Source: Cyanobacteria bacterium SZAS LIN-3 | GTDB taxonomy: Bacteria; Cyanobacteriota; Vampirovibrionia; Obscuribacterales; Obscuribacteraceae | Length of the DNA: 64,000 nucleotides | Assembly (NCBI GenBank): GCA_018266215.1 | Contig: JAFEAV010000024.1 | Coordinates: 1 to 64,000 of the forward strand | Direction of reading: 5' to 3' | Shown: piece by piece, positions 47,144 to 54,837 of the stretch | How the letters are laid out: each line of letters begins with the position of its first letter | How positions within the stretch are numbered: the first letter of the stretch is position 1 | Program-made: the position numbers and the translations under genes | Notes under the pieces: generated by a model | What the model was told of the DNA's origin: nothing | Seen by the model: only the letters and a program-made list of their open reading frames with translations | Databases searched by the model: none

Positions 47144-48439
47144 TTAAACGCCGACTCGCTTGAAGACATGATCAATGTTTTTCAAATAAGCCGAAGGATC
47201 AAAACATGAAACCACTTCCGACTCGCTCAGATGATCACGCACTCGTTTATCCGCCAGCAAATTAGCCCGGAAGTCACCGTCCCTGGTGTTCCAGGCGGCC
47301 ATGGCATTGTCCTGCACTATTTTGTAGGCATCTTCGCGCAGCAGGCCCTTATCAATGAGTTTGAGCATGACCGACTGCGAAAAAATTACTCCGCCGAAAA
47401 CATCCATGTTGGCCAGCATATTTTCGGGATAGACAACCAGACCTTCCATAACGGTGCAAAAACGGTTGAGCATATAGTCGAGAAGAATAGTCGTATCGGG
47501 CAGGATTATGCGCTCGACCGAGCTGTGCGAAATATCGCGCTCATGCCAGAGAGCGACGTTCTCCAGAGCGGCGACGGCATTGCCGCGAATCACCCGGGCC
47601 AGACCGGTGATGTTTTCGGTGGCCACCGGATTGCGCTTGTGCGGCATGGCCGAGGAGCCCTTCTGGCCGGCCGTAAAAGGTTCTTCCGCTTCCAGCACAT
47701 CGGTTCTCTGCAGGTGGCGAATCTCCACCGAGAATTTTTCCAGACTGGCGGCTATCAGCGCCAGGGTCAGAACAAACTGAGCATGCCTGTCTCTTTGAAT
47801 AATCTGGGTGCTGGCCTTGGCCGCCTCCAGCTCCAGAAATGCGCAGGCTCTTTCCTCCACCTCAGGATCGATATTGGAGAAGGTGCCGACAGGCCCGCTC
47901 ATCTGTCCCACTGAGATCATCTCAATGGCCTGCTCCAGACGAATTTTGTGCCTCCGCAGCTCTTCCAGCCAGACGGCCAGCTTGAAGCCGAAGGTGATGG
48001 GTTCGCCGTGGATGCCGTGCGAGCGGCCGATCATAATTGTTTGTTTGTGCTTGATGCATTGCTTTTCGACGGCGGCGGTCAGACGCGCCAGATCATCCTG
48101 CAATATTTTGCTGGCCTTTCTCAATTGCAGGGCCAGAGCCGTGTCAATCACATCCGAGCTGGTCAAGCCCATGTGTATGTAGCGAGACCATTCACCGACA
48201 TTTTCATTGACATTGGTGAGGAAGGCGATAACGTCGTGTTTGACTTTCTCTTCTATTTCGTCAATGCGTTTCACATCGAAGCGCGCCCGGGCCTTGACCT
48301 CATCATAGGCCTCGGCGGGCACCAGCCCCATTTCGCACTGTACTTTCAGAACCGCAAGCTCGACTTCCAAAAAAGTCTGAAACTTTGATTCCAGCGACCA
48401 GATGTCGCCCATTTCTTTCCTGGTATAACGCTCAATCAC
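47144..48439 (-). CDS. purB: Adenylosuccinate lyase
   Basis: 431 residues. It cleaves SAICAR and adenylosuccinate to release fumarate in purine synthesis. The superfamily signature is GSSAMPHKRNP; the substrate loops MGLTSSDVIDTALALQL and GRSHGIHGEPITFG are intact. The start is GTG with GGGAGA 7 bases upstream. It is probably first in a run with malQ. It is divergent from the UspA gene. Confidence 0.96.
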   Translation of the reverse strand: MIERYTRKEMGDIWSLESKFQTFLEVELAVLKVQCEMGLVPAEAYDEVKARARFDVKRIDEIEEKVKHDVIAFLTNVNENVGEWSRYIHMGLTSSDVIDTALALQLRKASKILQDDLARLTAAVEKQCIKHKQTIMIGRSHGIHGEPITFGFKLAVWLEELRRHKIRLEQAIEMISVGQMSGPVGTFSNIDPEVEERACAFLELEAAKASTQIIQRDRHAQFVLTLALIAASLEKFSVEIRHLQRTDVLEAEEPFTAGQKGSSAMPHKRNPVATENITGLARVIRGNAVAALENVALWHERDISHSSVERIILPDTTILLDYMLNRFCTVMEGLVVYPENMLANMDVFGGVIFSQSVMLKLIDKGLLREDAYKIVQDNAMAAWNTRDGDFRANLLADKRVRDHLSESEVVSCFDPSAYLKNIDHVFKRVGV

Positions 48440-48559
48440 AGAACAGTCTCCCGAACGCGGCTGCCATCGAAATCATTCATTGTCCTCCATGATTGTCCAC
48501 CATGGGCGCCATTCTGATCCGACGTACAAAGCTATATCAAGAGATTTCCTTTACAGCAG

Positions 48560-48586
48560 TTGTCAAAGGAATCAAAGCGCTAAAAT
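48560..48586 (+). promoter_or_regulatory. Promoter candidate for the UspA gene
   Basis: TTGTCA (48560-48565) and TAAAAT (48581-48586) with a 15-base spacer. Transcription would start near 48593, about 23 bases before ATG 48616, which supports that start over the open frame reaching back to 48493. Confidence 0.4.
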
Positions 48587-48615
48587 ACAAGGCCAGCAGT
48601 GCTCAGGAAGATCAA

Positions 48616-49548
48616 ATGAAAATTTTAGTCGCGGTCGATGTCTCACAATCCTCACAGGTGGGCAAATCAGGGGCGGAAGGCAAGGAATTCGACACAGCTC
48701 AGCTGAGTCAGCTTGAGAGCGTGGTCGGTCTCAAGGGGGCTGAAGTCATCCTGCTCTTTGTCCAGGAAGAACTGCCTTCCTATGAAGCGATTCTCAAGAC
48801 CCAGGCCGATTTCCCCGAAGATCTGGGCCACAAGGTGGAAAGCGCCGCCCGCACAAAATTAGACAGCCTGGCCGAGAAGTTTAAGGCCGCCGGCGCCCAA
48901 GTCAAGGTGGAAATAGTGCACGGCCCGGCCGCCTATATGATCGAACAGGTTGCCCGGGATCACGCCGTCAATCTGACGGTCGTTACAGCCGGTGTCCGCG
49001 CCGGTGAAGTGTTTCTGATAGGCGGCACCAGTCACCACATCATCAGACATGCACCCAGCTCGGTTGTGATTTTGCGCCAGGACAAAAATGCCGCGGCTGC
49101 GGGCAAAGGCAGTGTTCAAAAAGTTCTCGTCGGCGTCGACGGCTCGGACCGCTGTCTGGAGTCTGTGCTTGCCGCCGTCGATCATCTCAATCTGGATAAA
49201 TCGACTCTCAACATACATCTTTTGCATGTTGTTTCACTTTCGCCGCTCGTTGCCTCCTTCACACCACAGTCTTTCGTCACCGCCCTGGAAGAAAATATGA
49301 TCATGGAAGGCGATGTGGCCCTGGCCAACGCGCAAAAAGCCTTCAGCGACAGGGGCTACAAAAAGCTTGAAATGGAGCTTGGCCACGGCAACCCCGCAGC
49401 CGAAATAATCAAAGCCCAGGAAAAGACCGGTGCCGACTTGATTGTCATTGGCTCTCAGGGCAAGGGCGCCGTCAAGCATTTCCTCATGGGACATGTGGCT
49501 AATCGCATCGTCACCCACGACTCGGCACCGACTGTAGTGGCACGCTAA
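48616..49548 (+). CDS. Tandem universal stress protein (UspA) domains
   Basis: 310 residues from ATG 48616, with AGGAAG upstream. Two Usp domains: about 1-155 (KILVAVDVSQ ... SVVILRQD) and about 160-310 (KVLVGVDGSD ... GSQGKGAVKHFLMGHVANRIV ... PTVVAR). The second has the G2xG9xG(S/T) ATP-binding pattern; the first is less canonical. Tandem Usp proteins are cytosolic stress-response ATP binders. The cupredoxin gene follows after one base, so the two are co-expressed. Confidence 0.88.
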   Translation: MKILVAVDVSQSSQVGKSGAEGKEFDTAQLSQLESVVGLKGAEVILLFVQEELPSYEAILKTQADFPEDLGHKVESAARTKLDSLAEKFKAAGAQVKVEIVHGPAAYMIEQVARDHAVNLTVVTAGVRAGEVFLIGGTSHHIIRHAPSSVVILRQDKNAAAAGKGSVQKVLVGVDGSDRCLESVLAAVDHLNLDKSTLNIHLLHVVSLSPLVASFTPQSFVTALEENMIMEGDVALANAQKAFSDRGYKKLEMELGHGNPAAEIIKAQEKTGADLIVIGSQGKGAVKHFLMGHVANRIVTHDSAPTVVAR

Positions 49549-49549
49549 A

Positions 49550-50695
49550 ATGAATAAGCTTGTTCTGGCGACGGCATTGGCTCTGGCAGGCAGCATCTTC
49601 ACCGGTGCCGCACTGACTCCCGTCCTGTGCGCGCCCATCGAGATGGACGATGTGGCCAACGAACAGGCTAAGGAAAAGCTCGAACTGGAAGATATGCGCC
49701 ATGAGCTCAAGGACATCAAAGGCGAAGTCAACGGCGCCATGCAAGGCCTGGGGCAATTGCAGCACATGCTCAATGACCGCATCGCCAATCCCGCCAAGGA
49801 ATATCACCTCTTCGCCAGAGAGGCCGCCGTCGACATAGGCGGAGGCGTAAAAATAAAAACTATCACTTACAACGGCAACATCCCCGGACCACAACTTGAT
49901 CTGCGCGAAGGTCAGCCGGTGCGCATCGTTTTGCACAATCAATTAAAAGTGCCGACCTCGCTGCATTTCCACGGACTGATTGTGCCGCACAATGTGGACG
50001 GCTTGCCCCGCTCAAAGTCCAGCGCTCCGCCTTCGGTGCCGGGCACTTTCCGCGGAGGCCCCGGCACCGCCGGTGGTGCGGTAACTGTTTCTCTGCCTGA
50101 GCGCATGGTCAAGCCAGGTGAGAGCTACGGCTTCCAATTTGTGCCACAGGGCCAGGGCACCTATTTCTATCATCCCCAGATTGTGCACATGGAAGAGCGC
50201 ACCCGCGGTCTTTACGGAGCCATCATCGTCCATCCCAGAACCGGCAAACAGGCCGATGTCGACCAGGTGCTGATGATAGGCGAATTGAAAAACGAGAGCG
50301 AAGCTGCAAAAGACCCGAACGCCAGACCGATATATATCGTCAACGGTAAAACCGCCCCCTATATCCCACCGATCGAGGTGCGCGCCGGCGAGCGCGTGCG
50401 TTTGCGCCTGATAAATGTCTGCGAAGAGACCGTGCCGCTGCATCTTTCCGGCCACAAAATGGAAGTGGTATCAAACAACGGATCGGATCTGCTCGAGCCC
50501 CGCGTATTCCGCGATACTATCGCCCTCAATCCGGGCGAACGCATGGATGTGGAATTCACCGCCGGCAATGTCGGAGTGTGGTCACTGGCCTCCGAAAAAG
50601 TCTCGCAAACGACAAGCAACGGCAAATTCCCGGCCGGTATTGCCCTGGTCGTGCGCTATCAAGAAATGAAAGGGCAACAGGCGACACCGCAATAG
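49550..50695 (+). CDS. Two-domain cupredoxin (multicopper-oxidase-like), reduced copper sites
   Basis: 381 residues with a signal peptide (about 1-28) and a helical coiled segment (35-78) before the first cupredoxin domain. Domain 1 has LHFHGL (H139, H141), but the second HxH is GTYFYHPQ (H208, Q210). Domain 2 has PLHLSGHKMEVV but lacks the HCHxxxH(x)3GM motif, so no type 1 copper Cys is seen. The fold is that of nitrite reductase/laccase-type oxidases, while a full trinuclear centre and type 1 site seem absent. It may bind one copper or act structurally. It starts one base after the UspA stop. Confidence 0.8.
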   Translation: MNKLVLATALALAGSIFTGAALTPVLCAPIEMDDVANEQAKEKLELEDMRHELKDIKGEVNGAMQGLGQLQHMLNDRIANPAKEYHLFAREAAVDIGGGVKIKTITYNGNIPGPQLDLREGQPVRIVLHNQLKVPTSLHFHGLIVPHNVDGLPRSKSSAPPSVPGTFRGGPGTAGGAVTVSLPERMVKPGESYGFQFVPQGQGTYFYHPQIVHMEERTRGLYGAIIVHPRTGKQADVDQVLMIGELKNESEAAKDPNARPIYIVNGKTAPYIPPIEVRAGERVRLRLINVCEETVPLHLSGHKMEVVSNNGSDLLEPRVFRDTIALNPGERMDVEFTAGNVGVWSLASEKVSQTTSNGKFPAGIALVVRYQEMKGQQATPQ

Positions 50696-50710
50696 CGGCC
50701 GTTCGCTCCC

Positions 50711-51016
50711 TTATCGTGCTTCTCGCAGCTGGGCCAGATTGGCATTTACCTTGTCGCGGGTGAGACCGGTGTGCTGGCAAAAAGTTGTCCAGCCAACGTC
50801 GATCACGTCTTCCCAGCAGTTGAAGAAAATCTCTTGATTGAGATAGTCGCGGCCCAGCTCATAGGAATAGTCGGCGATGATGGCCTTGGCCATGTCGTGC
50901 TGGATCATGTGCTGCAAGTCGAACCATTGCTCTTCCAGAGCCAGGTCAAAAAGAGCGCTAAGGAACTCACGTTGCCCGTAGCGAGCTTCTGCCATTTCTC
51001 GTAAGCGCTGGTCCAT
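50711..51016 (-). CDS. Small helical protein of unknown function
   Basis: 101 residues, acidic, mostly helical, with aromatic-rich segments (EEQWFDLQHMIQHDM, ADYSYELGRDYLNQEIFFNCWED). AGGG lies 8 bases before the ATG. No domain is recognised and no membrane segment is visible. It is convergent with the cupredoxin gene (15-base gap). Balanced composition and an RBS favour a real gene. Confidence 0.6.
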   Translation of the reverse strand: MDQRLREMAEARYGQREFLSALFDLALEEQWFDLQHMIQHDMAKAIIADYSYELGRDYLNQEIFFNCWEDVIDVGWTTFCQHTGLTRDKVNANLAQLREAR

Positions 51017-51367
51017 CCCAAATCCCTGGGGTACCTAAATTCCGACCTTTCCCTTAACCTACCATAAGTTTTGTAAACTGAATGGTTCTGGCCGAAAATT
51101 TCATCTACAGAGGCTTCAATGGCCAGCCGACGGCGTCCTCGGGACCTTGATACTACCCAAGGTGGCAAGCCCGGTGCCTCACAAAAGCGGCCCCGTCGGC
51201 CCCAATCGCGAGGCCAAATAGTGGCCAGAGGGCCACTTCCGGGGCTCAGGGCCATTTCCGTTCAAAAGACAGTCCCGTTTGCTCTCACTAAAAGCCTTAG
51301 TTTGGATTTAAGCCCAAGCTCTCGCCGGTTCATATATATTGAGTAAAGATAGTTAGATCGGTGTGGA
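51017..51367. other. Intergenic stretch with one weak open frame
   Basis: 351 bases between divergent genes. It contains a plus-strand open frame of 75 codons (51119-51346) with AGAGG six bases before its ATG; the product is Arg/Ser/Pro-rich and resembles nothing known. AT-rich sequence with TATATT near 51335 precedes the AbiTii-like gene and may be its promoter. The middle has several GGCC-rich short inverted repeats. Confidence 0.4.
51119..51346 (+). CDS. Doubtful small basic open reading frame
   Basis: 75 codons, ATG with AGAGG at good distance. The product is strongly basic at its N-terminal half (RRRPRDLDTTQGG) with no hydrophobic core. It may be a chance frame in the promoter region of the following gene. 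Nothing else supports it. Confidence 0.2.
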   Translation: MASRRRPRDLDTTQGGKPGASQKRPRRPQSRGQIVARGPLPGLRAISVQKTVPFALTKSLSLDLSPSSRRFIYIE

Positions 51368-51940
51368 ATGCTGTACCACCAACTAAGTCGTATCCGTGGG
51401 CAGCTAGCCAAGAGAGACTTGAGCGTCTCCGATGGCCTGCTTCTGGCATTACGCGCCCTGCGCGGCCGCTTTTCGGAAAATCGACTGACCTGGCTCAATC
51501 GAGAACTGCTCGGATATAGACCCGAAGATCTGGAGACCCTGGGCGAAAAAGACGCCAAACGCGGCTCCCTGTCCAAAATTGTACTGATGTGGGCGCCCCC
51601 CAAAAAGCCCGAAGTGGAAGCGCCGAGCTACCGCTTCCTGGCCGGCACCTGGGGTCGCATGGACGCCAACGGACGGCTGAGCAAAGTAGCCGAACCTCAA
51701 CTGATCGAAAAGAGCATTTTCTGCAATATCGGCATTCAGCAATTAGAAGCGCAATTGTCGGAAATGGAAGATCCCATGGAAGGACTTTTTTCCATGAGCT
51801 TCGACCGCGACACAGGGGCAGAGTTTTACTGCTACTCAAAAGAACTCGTCCGCATTCAGGAAGCAGTCCGCGAAAAACTGCTGCAATTTATTGATGACTC
51901 CATTGAAGAACTCAATCTTTCACCCACGAGTGAAGGTTAG
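51368..51940 (+). CDS. AbiTii-like domain protein
   Basis: 190 residues, soluble. The N-terminal part has LSVSDGLLLALRALRGRF followed by LTWLNRELLGY, the pattern of the AbiTii domain (several helices ending in W..RELNGY) found in putative abortive-infection antitoxin-like proteins. The rest (about 60-190) is a mixed alpha/beta region I do not recognise. The downstream metalloprotease gene overlaps its end by 11 or more bases. A defence role is only suggested by the domain name; it has not been shown for this protein. Confidence 0.6.
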   Translation: MLYHQLSRIRGQLAKRDLSVSDGLLLALRALRGRFSENRLTWLNRELLGYRPEDLETLGEKDAKRGSLSKIVLMWAPPKKPEVEAPSYRFLAGTWGRMDANGRLSKVAEPQLIEKSIFCNIGIQQLEAQLSEMEDPMEGLFSMSFDRDTGAEFYCYSKELVRIQEAVREKLLQFIDDSIEELNLSPTSEG

Positions 51941-53087
51941 AGCGACACTATCTCTTTTGATTGCACTTTCAGTCGGCTTCGGCGCGGGGTTTTCCGACCT
52001 CAGGGCGCTGGCCCAGCCGGCGGCGCCGACACAAACGGCCCCCGCCTCCCCCCAGGCAATTCCAACAGACACTCTTTCATTTGCAGACAGGCTTAGCAGA
52101 CTGGAGCTCTTGCATGAGCTGCCGCCCACTGCAGCTGATATGCCAATCCTTGACCGACTTACCAGGCTCGAGCAAAAACTGCTCGGTCAGGCCGGCACAG
52201 GCTCCATAATCGAGCGACTGAAGAATCTGGAATCACTGCGGGCAAAAGGCGCGGCACCAGTTGGAGCAATACCGGTCGGAGCGACACCGGTCACAAATTC
52301 AAGCGCACCGCTTGCGGTACCAGCGGCAACTGCGCCGCCCCCGCCAACCCAGTCAAGCCAGGGCAGCATGGCGGATTTCATCAAGAGCGCCCAGGTTTCA
52401 AAAATTGTCGTCCTGTCCGATATCTATCCTCCCAGTTTTTCGCGCATCCAGGCGGCATCGGACACTCAGCCGGACAAAAGCGACTATCTGGACGCTGTTT
52501 TGAAAGAGTCAAAAAACAAAGTTTTGAAATTTCAGAAGATGCCGGTGCCGGTTTACATAACGCCTATTCAAGAATTCGGCTTCAACAAGGCGGTGCGCGA
52601 AGCGCTCGACGACTGGGGCGCCAGGACCAATGGACTGGTTTCTTTTGTTGAGGTAAAAAATCAAAAGGACGCCCGCGTTGTCGTCATCTTCAGCCGCCTG
52701 GGTTTAAAACCGGAATCCGATTGCAGCCTGGGCGCGCACACGGTGACGAAATGGAAATCGCGCGGCGCTGGGAAACTGGCTTTCCTGCCCGTTGGCTCCA
52801 TTCCGGTGCCCCTCTATATACCGGCTATGGGGCCGAAATATTCGGTGCCGCCGCAACTGATTGAGGTCAACCTTGATGTCATTTACGGCCAGGACCCCGA
52901 GCTTCGTCCCCTGGTTTTGAAAAACATCGCCACCCATGAACTCGGTCACGCCCTGGGAATGCTGGGTCACAGCCCGGTTAAAGGGGACATGATGTATATG
53001 AATACCGATGAGTACTCGCGCATTTCGCAGCGCGACATCAACACGGTGACCCGCCTGTATCAGCGCAAAGCCGACATCCCGCTGTAA
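51930..53087 (+). CDS. Secreted metzincin (matrixin-like) metalloprotease
   Basis: 385 residues from GTG 51930, which gives a clean signal peptide (KVRATLSLLIALSVGFGAG...). The frame is also open to 51891. A Pro/Ala-rich linker and a coiled segment (LSRLELLHEL, LTRLEQKLLGQ) precede the protease domain (about 185-385). The zinc motif is HELGHALGMLGHS (HExxHxxGxxH), with the Met-turn in MMYMN. Such enzymes act outside the cytoplasm on proteins. The substrate is unknown. It is coupled to the AbiTii-like gene by overlap, and the 3' end is 3 bases from the convergent gene. Confidence 0.85.
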   Translation: MKVRATLSLLIALSVGFGAGFSDLRALAQPAAPTQTAPASPQAIPTDTLSFADRLSRLELLHELPPTAADMPILDRLTRLEQKLLGQAGTGSIIERLKNLESLRAKGAAPVGAIPVGATPVTNSSAPLAVPAATAPPPPTQSSQGSMADFIKSAQVSKIVVLSDIYPPSFSRIQAASDTQPDKSDYLDAVLKESKNKVLKFQKMPVPVYITPIQEFGFNKAVREALDDWGARTNGLVSFVEVKNQKDARVVVIFSRLGLKPESDCSLGAHTVTKWKSRGAGKLAFLPVGSIPVPLYIPAMGPKYSVPPQLIEVNLDVIYGQDPELRPLVLKNIATHELGHALGMLGHSPVKGDMMYMNTDEYSRISQRDINTVTRLYQRKADIPL

Positions 53088-53090
53088 AAA

Positions 53091-53768
53091 CTAGAATCGG
53101 TAAGGCGGAATGCCAAAGCGGTTGCGCAGCTGCCCATCGAGATTTTTGGCATTCTGCTCGGTGCCTTCCAGATTGGCCTTGCGCTCCATCAGACCGGCCA
53201 TAATGCTGTTGCCGTTATTATCCTTGGCCATGAGATTGTTTTGCACGCGCAGATAATCGGCAAATAAATTGCGGGCATCACTGAAGTACTGAAAATACTG
53301 GCGATGCAGACCACTGGTCTCGGGGAAGAAGGGCAGGCTCTTGAGCTGAGTGCAGGCCGTATCGTATTTCAGCACCAGATTTTTCAAAAGCTTCTGGGCG
53401 AGAATTTTCTCCTCCCCGGGCACGAAAACCTGCAAGCCGTGGCTGAGCAGCTCATCGGCATTGTTGCGCTCGGCCGGGCTCATCTGCGCCTGCCTGCGCA
53501 CCATATCGTACTTATTAAACCAATCGCGGATAGCGGCAGGACTTGTGGCCGGCTGACCGGACATTTGCCCCGGCATCATCTGGCCCTGCGCCATGGGCGA
53601 CATCTGCCCCGAGGCCATCTGTCCCTGCGAATAATTTTGCGCCGCCGCAGGCAAGATAGTCGACTGAGTCAGAGCGGTCAGTGCCACCACCAGTAGTGAC
53701 AGGCTCAAGCTCCGAAAAATAATGGGCTGCAAAACCTGTTTTTTCACTTCATTGCCCTTGGTGTCCAT
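53091..53768 (-). CDS. Secreted protein of unknown function with Met/Gln-rich segment
   Basis: 225 residues. A signal peptide with a long basic n-region ends near residue 43 (LPAAAQ). A Met/Gln/Gly/Ser-rich stretch (about 46-78, repeated GQM units) could bind copper or be flexible. The body (about 80-225) is helical with NADELLSHGLQVF and RQYFQYFSDARNLFADYLR. No family is recognised. It is convergent with the metalloprotease gene. Confidence 0.6.
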   Translation of the reverse strand: MDTKGNEVKKQVLQPIIFRSLSLSLLVVALTALTQSTILPAAAQNYSQGQMASGQMSPMAQGQMMPGQMSGQPATSPAAIRDWFNKYDMVRRQAQMSPAERNNADELLSHGLQVFVPGEEKILAQKLLKNLVLKYDTACTQLKSLPFFPETSGLHRQYFQYFSDARNLFADYLRVQNNLMAKDNNGNSIMAGLMERKANLEGTEQNAKNLDGQLRNRFGIPPYRF

Positions 53769-53966
53769 TTAATGGATTTCCTTTTGTACTTCAGTCAAAT
53801 TCTAACGAGTTAAGGCCCTTTCCGCCACTTTCCCAGGCGCCTAATATATGCCAAACGGGCCTGTCGCGTAAAGCCCACGGGGCTGACCAACCTGATTGAG
53901 CAGGCCCATCTAGCGGGTATCAAAAGTATGAGCGCAAAACTATTATCCTGCCGATAATAAAAACTG

Positions 53967-53978
53967 GGCTTATAAGCC
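53967..53978. repeat. Perfect 12-base palindrome upstream of the Ntn hydrolase gene
   Basis: GGCTTATAAGCC lies 49 bases before the ATG at 54027. It could be an operator or chance. Another inverted repeat (TTATC/GATAA) lies just upstream near 53943-53958. Confidence 0.25.
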
Positions 53979-54026
53979 TGAAACAATCAGTAAAGCAAAT
54001 CCGGTAACAACGATGGGGAATGTCAA

Positions 54027-54815
54027 ATGACCATTCTGGTGGCTGTAAAAAAAGACGGAAAAATATTTCTGGGAGCCGACCGAATGACGACTTCGGGCTC
54101 CGAGTATTCGACCGACCTGGTCAACGGTTCCAAGCTAATCAAGCTCAAACATGCGTACCTGGCCACATCCGGCTACACGCTCCTGGACAATGTGGTGGAG
54201 CACCTCTACGACAAACGCCATAAGATGATGGAAAACACCTTCCGCAACCGGGCTGAAGTCTTTCAATTTTTCCTGGAATTTTTCGCCGAATTGAAGAAGT
54301 CCTACACCCTCGTCGATCACGGAAAAGAGACGTATGCCGGGCTCTACAACGTTTTCCTGCTGGTGACGCCGCAGAGTATTTACGGCGTTTCGGCCAATCT
54401 GTCGGTGCACGAATTTGAGCGCTTCGCCGCCAAGGGAGCCGGTGCGGACTATTCCCTGGGCTGCCTCTACGGTACCTACGACCTGATTGACGATGCCCAC
54501 GAACTGACAAGACTCGGTCTGGAGGCGGCCTGCCACTTCTCAATCTACTGCAAGGAGCCGCTCGATATCGTAGAAGTCAAAGCTTCCGACTTCGGCAAAA
54601 TTTCCACCGAGGGCTACAAAGCCAGGGGCAAAGGCGTAGTCACGCACCACACCAGACGCGGATCGAAGGACCTGGTGGAGGTTATCCGGGCGGGCAAGCC
54701 GGCTAAAAAAGCCACAAAGGCGAGCAGCAACGGAACTACAGGTCGGGCAAAGAAGCCGACGGCCAAAACCGCAGCCCGCGGCAGTGGCAAAAGCAGCGGC
54801 AAAAAGCGCAGCTGA
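54027..54815 (+). CDS. Proteasome-like Ntn hydrolase with basic C-terminal tail
   Basis: 262 residues, cytosolic. After removal of Met1 the N-terminus is Thr, followed by the pattern of proteasome beta/HslV subunits: TILVAVKKDGKIFLGADRMTTSG, with Asp at position 17 as in those enzymes, and NGSKLIKL, placing Lys at 35 against K33 with a two-residue insertion. SGYTLLDN and GAGADYSLGCLYG match later family positions, so a Thr-Asp-Lys catalytic site is likely. Residues about 190-262 are a Lys/Ala/Thr/Ser/Gly-rich tail (KPAKKATKASS, TAKTAARGSGK) like histone H1. GGGGA lies 8 bases before the ATG. No HslU-type ATPase is adjacent. Confidence 0.75.
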   Translation: MTILVAVKKDGKIFLGADRMTTSGSEYSTDLVNGSKLIKLKHAYLATSGYTLLDNVVEHLYDKRHKMMENTFRNRAEVFQFFLEFFAELKKSYTLVDHGKETYAGLYNVFLLVTPQSIYGVSANLSVHEFERFAAKGAGADYSLGCLYGTYDLIDDAHELTRLGLEAACHFSIYCKEPLDIVEVKASDFGKISTEGYKARGKGVVTHHTRRGSKDLVEVIRAGKPAKKATKASSNGTTGRAKKPTAKTAARGSGKSSGKKRS

Positions 54816-54837
54816 CGCCCTGACCTGAGATTTGAGA

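Noticed and set aside
51119..51346. 75-codon open frame as a confident gene
   Set aside because: Only a start with a modest RBS supports it; composition is odd and it lies in a likely promoter region, so it is kept only at low confidence.
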